A DNA stretch of 64,000 nucleotides from an uncultured Roseibium sp. (GTDB taxonomy: Bacteria; Pseudomonadota; Alphaproteobacteria; Rhizobiales; Stappiaceae), in the NCBI RefSeq assembly GCF_947494555.1, contig NZ_CANLVF010000005.1:248001-312000 (forward strand). The letters are read 5' to 3'. The position numbers and the translations under genes are program-made. The notes under the pieces were generated by a model that saw nothing but the letters and a program-made list of their open reading frames with translations, ran no database searches and was not told where the DNA came from. The stretch's first letter is position 1, and every line of letters begins with the position of its first letter. Below, one piece after another: positions 58,885 through 64,000 of this stretch.

Positions 58885-58900
58885 ACACGAGATCTCGTGT
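58885..58900. promoter_or_regulatory. Perfect 16-bp palindrome upstream of gcrA
   Basis: ACACGAGATCTCGTGT. Confidence 0.5.
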
Positions 58901-59001
58901 GGCACATCACCAAGAGGCACAAGATATGCCACAATTGGGCATGCTAGCGCATGACTGACACGGGGTTAATGGCCGAATGGCCGAACTAAAGGGTGCGGGC
59001 A

Positions 59002-59538
59002 ATGAGTTGGACGAACGAACGGGTTGAACTGCTCAAGAAACTTTGGAGCGAAGGCCTGAGTGCAAGTCAGATCGCAGGCGAACTTGGGGGTGTTACCCGC
59101 AACGCAGTGATCGGCAAGGTGCACCGGCTCGGACTTTCCGGACGCGCCAAGACTTCAAGCTCCAGTTCAAAGCCACGCCGGCCCCGTACCGCCAGCCCAT
59201 CTGCCGGAACAGCGCCGAAGAAACCCGCACAGCAGCCACAGACGATCGGTGCAACGGCGCTGAAGATGGACACGTCACCTGCTCCCGCAGCTGAAATCAA
59301 ACCCAATCTGGAACCTTTGCACGAGTTGGTTGTGCCGATTTCACAGCGCGCTACCATTCTCACGCTGACTGAACGCACGTGTAAGTGGCCCATCGGCGAT
59401 CCGGCGACAGACGACTTTTATTTCTGCGGCCGACAGTCGGACGCGGGTGTCCCCTATTGTGCCCACCATTGCCGAATAGCCTATCAGCCCGTCGCTGACC
59501 GGCGCCGCGAGCGCAAGACGGTTGCCCAGGCCTCCTGA
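59002..59538 (+). CDS. gcrA: GcrA family cell-cycle regulator
   Basis: MSWTNERVELLKKLWSEGLSASQIAGELGGVTRNAVIGKVHRLGLSGR; C-terminal CKWPIGDP...FCGRQSDAGVPYCAHHCRIAYQP. Confidence 0.95.
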   Translation: MSWTNERVELLKKLWSEGLSASQIAGELGGVTRNAVIGKVHRLGLSGRAKTSSSSSKPRRPRTASPSAGTAPKKPAQQPQTIGATALKMDTSPAPAAEIKPNLEPLHELVVPISQRATILTLTERTCKWPIGDPATDDFYFCGRQSDAGVPYCAHHCRIAYQPVADRRRERKTVAQAS

Positions 59539-59568
59539 AGACCAGCCGAGCCTACAACTGACAATTCG

Positions 59569-59600
59569 AACCCGCCGCATGGGCGGGTTTTCTTGTTTTA
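59569..59600 (+). terminator. Intrinsic terminator after gcrA
   Basis: AACCCGCC-gcatg-GGCGGGTT then TTCTTGTTTT. Confidence 0.75.
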
Positions 59601-59792
59601 TTTACCTTACTTGCCAATATACGCGCACATTCCGCAGCGGTATACGAAATTGTGATCAATATTACAGAAAGTAATTCGACTTCTTCTAACGTGAAACCAA
59701 TCGAGAGAAGGTTTTATCTGAGTTTCATTAACCATCTCTCTAATTGACTGGATTTCTATACTCTAGTCAGCCATGAAAATTAGAGGAATAGA

Positions 59793-61445
59793 ATGAAAAA
59801 TCTTAAGCTAATAATAGCGTCTACTGTGCTCGCATTCGGTATCAATCCAACCACTCCCGGGTTTGCCGAACCATCCTCAATGTTCATTCTTGATGCTTCC
59901 GGTTCTATGTGGGGCCGCCTCGAAGACGGAAGATCCAAGATAACCGTGGCCCGCGAAGTGCTTAGCGGCCTGACATCCAAGTTGCCTGCGTCCCTCAATG
60001 CCGGCCTGATCGCTTACGGTCACCGGAGAAAAGGCGACTGCTCGGACATTGAACTGGTCCATCCCATCGCTCCTGCCGGGGGCGCTGCAATCGGGGCCAA
60101 AGTCGGTTCTCTGTCTCCACGCGGAAAAACACCCATTACGGAGGCCCTTCGCCTGGCGGCGGAGAAACTGACCGGAAAAGAAGACGACAGAACAATCGTG
60201 TTGGTGTCGGACGGTATTGAGACTTGCAGCGGCGATCCCTGCGCCCTTGCGGAAGCCCTGAAAAACTCCGACGCGGGTCTCAAGATCCACGTCGTTGGTT
60301 ACGGTGTCGACGCAGATGCGCAAAAGCAGCTGCAATGTGTTGCCGAAAAAGGCGGCGGCGCCTATTTCGAAGCCAACGACACCTCAGGGCTGTCCGGTGC
60401 GCTCACACAGGTCACCGAAAGCATCGCCAAACAAGAAGAAATCGTCGTCGAGGCACCCGCGGTCGAGGAAACCGCGAGCACTGTTCAGATACAGATTGCC
60501 GGACCCGGCACCATCAAGCTGAAGCTCGCGGATTGGGTGCAGATGCCCAAATACTGGAAAATCACAAATCCGGAAACGGCAGACGAAGTCGCAAAGGTCA
60601 CCGAGGACAGCGTGACCACGATGCCAGGCGCTTATCAGCTCGTTTGGCGGCATCTTGAACATGGCGCGCAGGAAGTGACCCTGCCGGAAGTTGTGTCCGT
60701 TGCGCCGGGTCAGACAACCGAGGTCGCGATCGACACGGGTCTGAAGCTTGTTCCTCCTACAGGCACAGGCAAACCCTACTACTGGCAACTGCTCAGCAAT
60801 GACACCGATCTCGAACATGGTTTCCGCAAACGCGAGCCTGCCGCATGGTACTGGGTCTGGGATGCCGTACCGGTCCCTGCCGGGGACTACACGCTGATCG
60901 TCCGCCAGAGCGAACACGACCACTCGGAGGTAAACCTGGGCAAGGTCTCGCTGGAAAAAGGAAAACTCACCGAAGTTCCGCTTGATCAGGGGCTGAACCT
61001 GGCCTGGAACGACGACTGGGACCAGATCTACTATCTCAAAATTACGGATGCAGCGGGCGTGGAAACGAAGTTCGACAGCCGTGGCCCCGTGTTCCTGGCA
61101 CCCGGAACATACAAGGTCGCACTCAGGCTTTCAGAGCACAATCACTCAGAGGCCGAGTTTGGAACGATCACTGTACCGGAGCAGGGTTTTGTAGACGCCA
61201 AGCTCACCTCCGGTATCAAGTTCGAGACCGAGATCCCGGGTGAAATCAAGGTCACAGCCAAAAACCTTGATAACGGACAGGAAGCGCAGATCAGCTGGAG
61301 CGCGTCCTCCAGCAACCCCTGGCCGCCGATGCCGCTAGGGCCGGGCCGTTATCAAGTCGACATGCAGATCAAAGGCTCCGCGCCGATGACGATCGTTCCA
61401 GAGGTCACGATCCAGGCGGGACAATTCATCACCGCGAAGATGTGA
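59793..61445 (+). CDS. Secreted VWA-domain protein with three C-terminal repeats
   Basis: 550 aa; signal peptide; MIDAS SMFILDASGSMWG; later VSDGIETCSGDPC; three ~75-aa repeats after residue ~245. Confidence 0.88.
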   Translation: MKNLKLIIASTVLAFGINPTTPGFAEPSSMFILDASGSMWGRLEDGRSKITVAREVLSGLTSKLPASLNAGLIAYGHRRKGDCSDIELVHPIAPAGGAAIGAKVGSLSPRGKTPITEALRLAAEKLTGKEDDRTIVLVSDGIETCSGDPCALAEALKNSDAGLKIHVVGYGVDADAQKQLQCVAEKGGGAYFEANDTSGLSGALTQVTESIAKQEEIVVEAPAVEETASTVQIQIAGPGTIKLKLADWVQMPKYWKITNPETADEVAKVTEDSVTTMPGAYQLVWRHLEHGAQEVTLPEVVSVAPGQTTEVAIDTGLKLVPPTGTGKPYYWQLLSNDTDLEHGFRKREPAAWYWVWDAVPVPAGDYTLIVRQSEHDHSEVNLGKVSLEKGKLTEVPLDQGLNLAWNDDWDQIYYLKITDAAGVETKFDSRGPVFLAPGTYKVALRLSEHNHSEAEFGTITVPEQGFVDAKLTSGIKFETEIPGEIKVTAKNLDNGQEAQISWSASSSNPWPPMPLGPGRYQVDMQIKGSAPMTIVPEVTIQAGQFITAKM

Positions 61446-61456
61446 GTTCCACAGCA

Positions 61457-61489
61457 AAAAAATACCCGCCCAACCGGGCGGGTATTTTT
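61457..61489. terminator. Bidirectional terminator between VWA gene and phoB
   Basis: AATACCCGCCC-aacc-GGGCGGGTATT flanked by A and T runs. Confidence 0.85.
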
Positions 61490-61523
61490 GTGGTCTTATG
61501 CCGCTGACTTCCAGCAGACAGCT

Positions 61524-62222
61524 TTAGCTGGCGATCGAAAACTGGTCGTTGAAGGCGTAGCCTGCGCCACGTACAGTCCGGATCGGATCCTTTGCCTTGC
61601 CCTTGTTGAGCGCCTTGCGCAGTCTGCCTACGTGGACATCGACAGTGCGTTCGTCGACATAAACGTCATGACCCCAGACACCATCCAGAAGCTGTTCGCG
61701 CGAAAACACGCGGCCGGGTGATGTCATCAGAAATTCAAGAAGACGGAACTCGGTCGGCCCCAGGTGAATTTCCTTGGTGTTGCGACGAACGCGGTGGGTT
61801 TCACGGTCGAGTTCAATGTCACCGGACCGGAGCATCGTGGAGACGACTTCCGGGCTGGCACGGCGCAGGATTGCGCGCACCCTGGCCATGAGCTCAGGGA
61901 CAGAAAACGGCTTTACGACATAATCGTCGGCACCGGTCGACAGACCGCGAATACGCTCCGCCTCCTCGCCCCGCGCCGTGAGCATTATGATCGGCAGGCG
62001 TTCGGTGTCTTCCCGGGCACGCAAACGCCGGCACAGCTCAATTCCGGAGAGCCCTGGGAGCATCCAGTCCAGCAAAAGCAGATCGGGCAGACTTTCCCGC
62101 AAACGAATTTCCGCTTCGTCTCCGCGGATACAGGATTCAACCTGGTATCCTTCCGCTTCCAAATTGTATCTTAACAGAAGGCTGAGCGGTTCTTCGTCTT
62201 CAACGATGAGCACCTTCGGCAT
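61524..62222 (-). CDS. phoB: Phosphate regulon response regulator PhoB
   Basis: 232 aa; receiver LLLDWMLPGLSGIELCRRLR and OmpR-type wHTH (GPTEFRLLEFLMTSPGRVFSREQLLDGVWGHDVYVDERTVDVHVGRLRKAL); next to phoU/pst. Confidence 0.93.
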   Translation of the reverse strand: MPKVLIVEDEEPLSLLLRYNLEAEGYQVESCIRGDEAEIRLRESLPDLLLLDWMLPGLSGIELCRRLRAREDTERLPIIMLTARGEEAERIRGLSTGADDYVVKPFSVPELMARVRAILRRASPEVVSTMLRSGDIELDRETHRVRRNTKEIHLGPTEFRLLEFLMTSPGRVFSREQLLDGVWGHDVYVDERTVDVHVGRLRKALNKGKAKDPIRTVRGAGYAFNDQFSIAS

Positions 62223-62292
62223 TCGTTCACGCTCCGATATTGTCGACCGGCATCAGGGTGCCGGCCGTAAATTTCCCGCAGTCAGTCAGTGC

Positions 62293-62991
62293 TTAGCCAG
62301 CACTTGTTGTTTCATCATACTTTTCACGATCCTCGGGAAGCCGTTCGCCCGTGACCATGTAATAGACGTTCTCCGCGATATTTGTCGCGTGGTCGCCGAT
62401 GCGTTCGATGTTCTTGGCGCAAAAAAGCAGATGCACGCATTGCGTGATAACCCGCGGATCTTCCATCATGTATGTCAACAGCTCCCGGAACAGGGAGGTG
62501 TAGATGGCGTCAACTTCCGCGTCGGCTTCCTGCACGCGGCGCGCGGCTTCTGCATCGCGGCGTGTGTAGGCATCGAGAACCCGCTTCAACTGGCCGAGAG
62601 CCAATTCGCTCATGTGTTCGACACCAATCGCCAGTTTCTTGGATTGCAGACTGCTGTCGATCGCGATCGCGCGCTTGGCCACGTTCTTTGCCAGATCGCC
62701 GACACGTTCAAGATCGTTGGCAATACGGCTTGCTGCCGTGATTTCGCGAAGATCCTGCCCCATGGGCTGACGGCGTGCGATGATCTCGATGAGTTTCATC
62801 TCGACATCCTGATGGAGCGCGTCGAGACGCTCATCGTTGGCGATCGTCGATTTGGCCAGGTCCAGATCCTGCGAGACGAGTGCTGAGACGGCGTCGGCAA
62901 ATGCGCGTTCTGCGAGGCCGCCCATCTCGGCGACTTTTCCGGCCATTGCGGTCAGTTCCTCATCGTAGGCCGAAACTGTATGTTCTGACAT
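62293..62991 (-). CDS. phoU: Phosphate transport regulator PhoU
   Basis: 232 aa; helical repeats ASRIANDLERVGDLAKNVAKRA and CAKNIERIGDHATNIAENVYYMVTG. Confidence 0.95.
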   Translation of the reverse strand: MSEHTVSAYDEELTAMAGKVAEMGGLAERAFADAVSALVSQDLDLAKSTIANDERLDALHQDVEMKLIEIIARRQPMGQDLREITAASRIANDLERVGDLAKNVAKRAIAIDSSLQSKKLAIGVEHMSELALGQLKRVLDAYTRRDAEAARRVQEADAEVDAIYTSLFRELLTYMMEDPRVITQCVHLLFCAKNIERIGDHATNIAENVYYMVTGERLPEDREKYDETTSAG

Positions 62992-63022
62992 CCTGTGTCC
63001 CCTTCAGATTGCGGAAATACAC

Positions 63023-63820
63023 TTAGCCGAAACGGCCAGTGATGTAATCTTGAGTGCGCTTGTCTTTCGGGTTCGTGAAAATATCCTCAGTCAGTCCCTC
63101 TTCTACCAGGATGCCAAGGTGGAAAAACGCCGTGCGCTGTGAGACGCGAGCCGCCTGCTGCATGGAGTGGGTCACGATGACGATCGTGTAGTTCTCACGA
63201 AGCTCATCGATCAGCTCCTCGACTTTCGCCGTCGCAATCGGGTCAAGTGCGGAACAAGGCTCATCCATCAGGATCACTTCAGGGCTCACGGCAATCGCGC
63301 GTGCGATGCAAAGACGCTGCTGCTGTCCGCCGGACATTCCCGTTCCAGGCTCGTCCAGCCGGTTTTTGACCTCCTCCCACAGACCCGCTTTCTGCAGGCT
63401 GGAGGACACAATGTCATCGAGCTCGGCCTTGTTGCGGGCAAGTCCATGAATGCGCGGCCCATAGGCAATATTGTCGTAGATCGACTTCGGGAACGGATTC
63501 GGCTTCTGAAACACCATCCCGACCTTTGCGCGAAGCTGCACCGGATCCACTTTGGGGTCATAGATGTCTTCGTTGTCGATCTTGATCGATCCTTCCACGC
63601 GGCAGATATCGATCGTGTCGTTCATACGGTTGATCGTGCGCAGGAAGGTGGATTTGCCGCAGCCGGACGGACCGATGAAGGACGTCACTGAACGCGGCTG
63701 GATTTCAATGTCCACATCCTTGATAGCTTGGTTATCGCCATAAAAGACCTGAACCTTGTTTGCGGATATTTTGCTCTCGGTCATTTCGTTCGCCTGTTCG
63801 ATACTCGGCATCTCGTTCAT
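63023..63820 (-). CDS. pstB: Phosphate ABC transporter ATP-binding protein
   Basis: 265 aa; [46 protein letters not shown]. Confidence 0.96.
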   Translation of the reverse strand: MNEMPSIEQANEMTESKISANKVQVFYGDNQAIKDVDIEIQPRSVTSFIGPSGCGKSTFLRTINRMNDTIDICRVEGSIKIDNEDIYDPKVDPVQLRAKVGMVFQKPNPFPKSIYDNIAYGPRIHGLARNKAELDDIVSSSLQKAGLWEEVKNRLDEPGTGMSGGQQQRLCIARAIAVSPEVILMDEPCSALDPIATAKVEELIDELRENYTIVIVTHSMQQAARVSQRTAFFHLGILVEEGLTEDIFTNPKDKRTQDYITGRFG

Positions 63821-63831
63821 CGCATCAATCC

Positions 63832-64000
63832 TTACCAGCGGCGCTCAAACCTGCGGCGCAGGATGATCGCGATAATGTTCATCGTAAGGAGGAAGATCAG
63901 AAGTACGATAATTCCTCCCCAGGCTTTCTCGGTAAAGGCCAGATCGGACCGCGCCGCCCAGGTGTAGATCTGGGCCGGCATTGCCGAGTTTGGATCGGTG
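63832..64000 (-). CDS. pstA: Phosphate ABC transporter permease PstA (partial, C-terminus)
   Basis: Reverse translation to stop at 63832: [55 protein letters not shown]; directly upstream of pstB. Confidence 0.9.
   Translation of the reverse strand, partial: TDPNSAMPAQIYTWAARSDLAFTEKAWGGIIVLLIFLLTMNIIAIILRRRFERRW

Noticed and set aside
1-64000. CRISPR arrays, insertion sequences, integrases, rRNA
   Set aside because: No regularly spaced direct repeats, transposase/integrase motifs or rRNA sequence recognised by reading.

Overview
The window is a gene-dense, moderately high-GC chromosomal segment. Its content (class I LysRS, GcrA, SAM-II riboswitch, long-form dCTP deaminase, Pho/Pst order) fits an alphaproteobacterium, probably Hyphomicrobiales/Stappiaceae-like; the taxon is inference. 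Housekeeping blocks: lysK, apaG, metZ under a SAM-II riboswitch, argD-argF-hslO, an RND efflux pair, gcrA, and pstA(partial)-pstB-phoU-phoB. Accessory content: (i) a merR / two MerT-like / GDCCVxC metal-handling operon; (ii) a cytochrome c' / cytochrome c / Crp-Fnr / Spy-like block; (iii) a NavAb-like voltage-gated sodium channel next to tRNA-Gly(CCC); (iv) a ~16 kb surface-polysaccharide region (about 23.7-39.5 kb) holding an unusual cassette of free-standing adenylation enzyme + acyl carrier protein + SDR + formyltransferase + NeuD-like acyltransferase beside an aminosugar transaminase; (v) a wHTH/TPR regulator - Gly-rich PAP2 enzyme - subtilase operon, with a neighbouring SGNH-like gene, whose products have no obvious signal peptides; (vi) an orphan VPLPA-CTERM-type protein. 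The best candidates for an undescribed system are (iv) and (v). RNA/DNA signals read directly include the SAM-II aptamer with a downstream terminator, a MerR-type 19-bp-spacer promoter with an apparently leaderless start, a perfect 11-bp inverted repeat overlapping the Shine-Dalgarno of a proC-like gene, and several terminators. No searches were run; family names rest on motif recognition.
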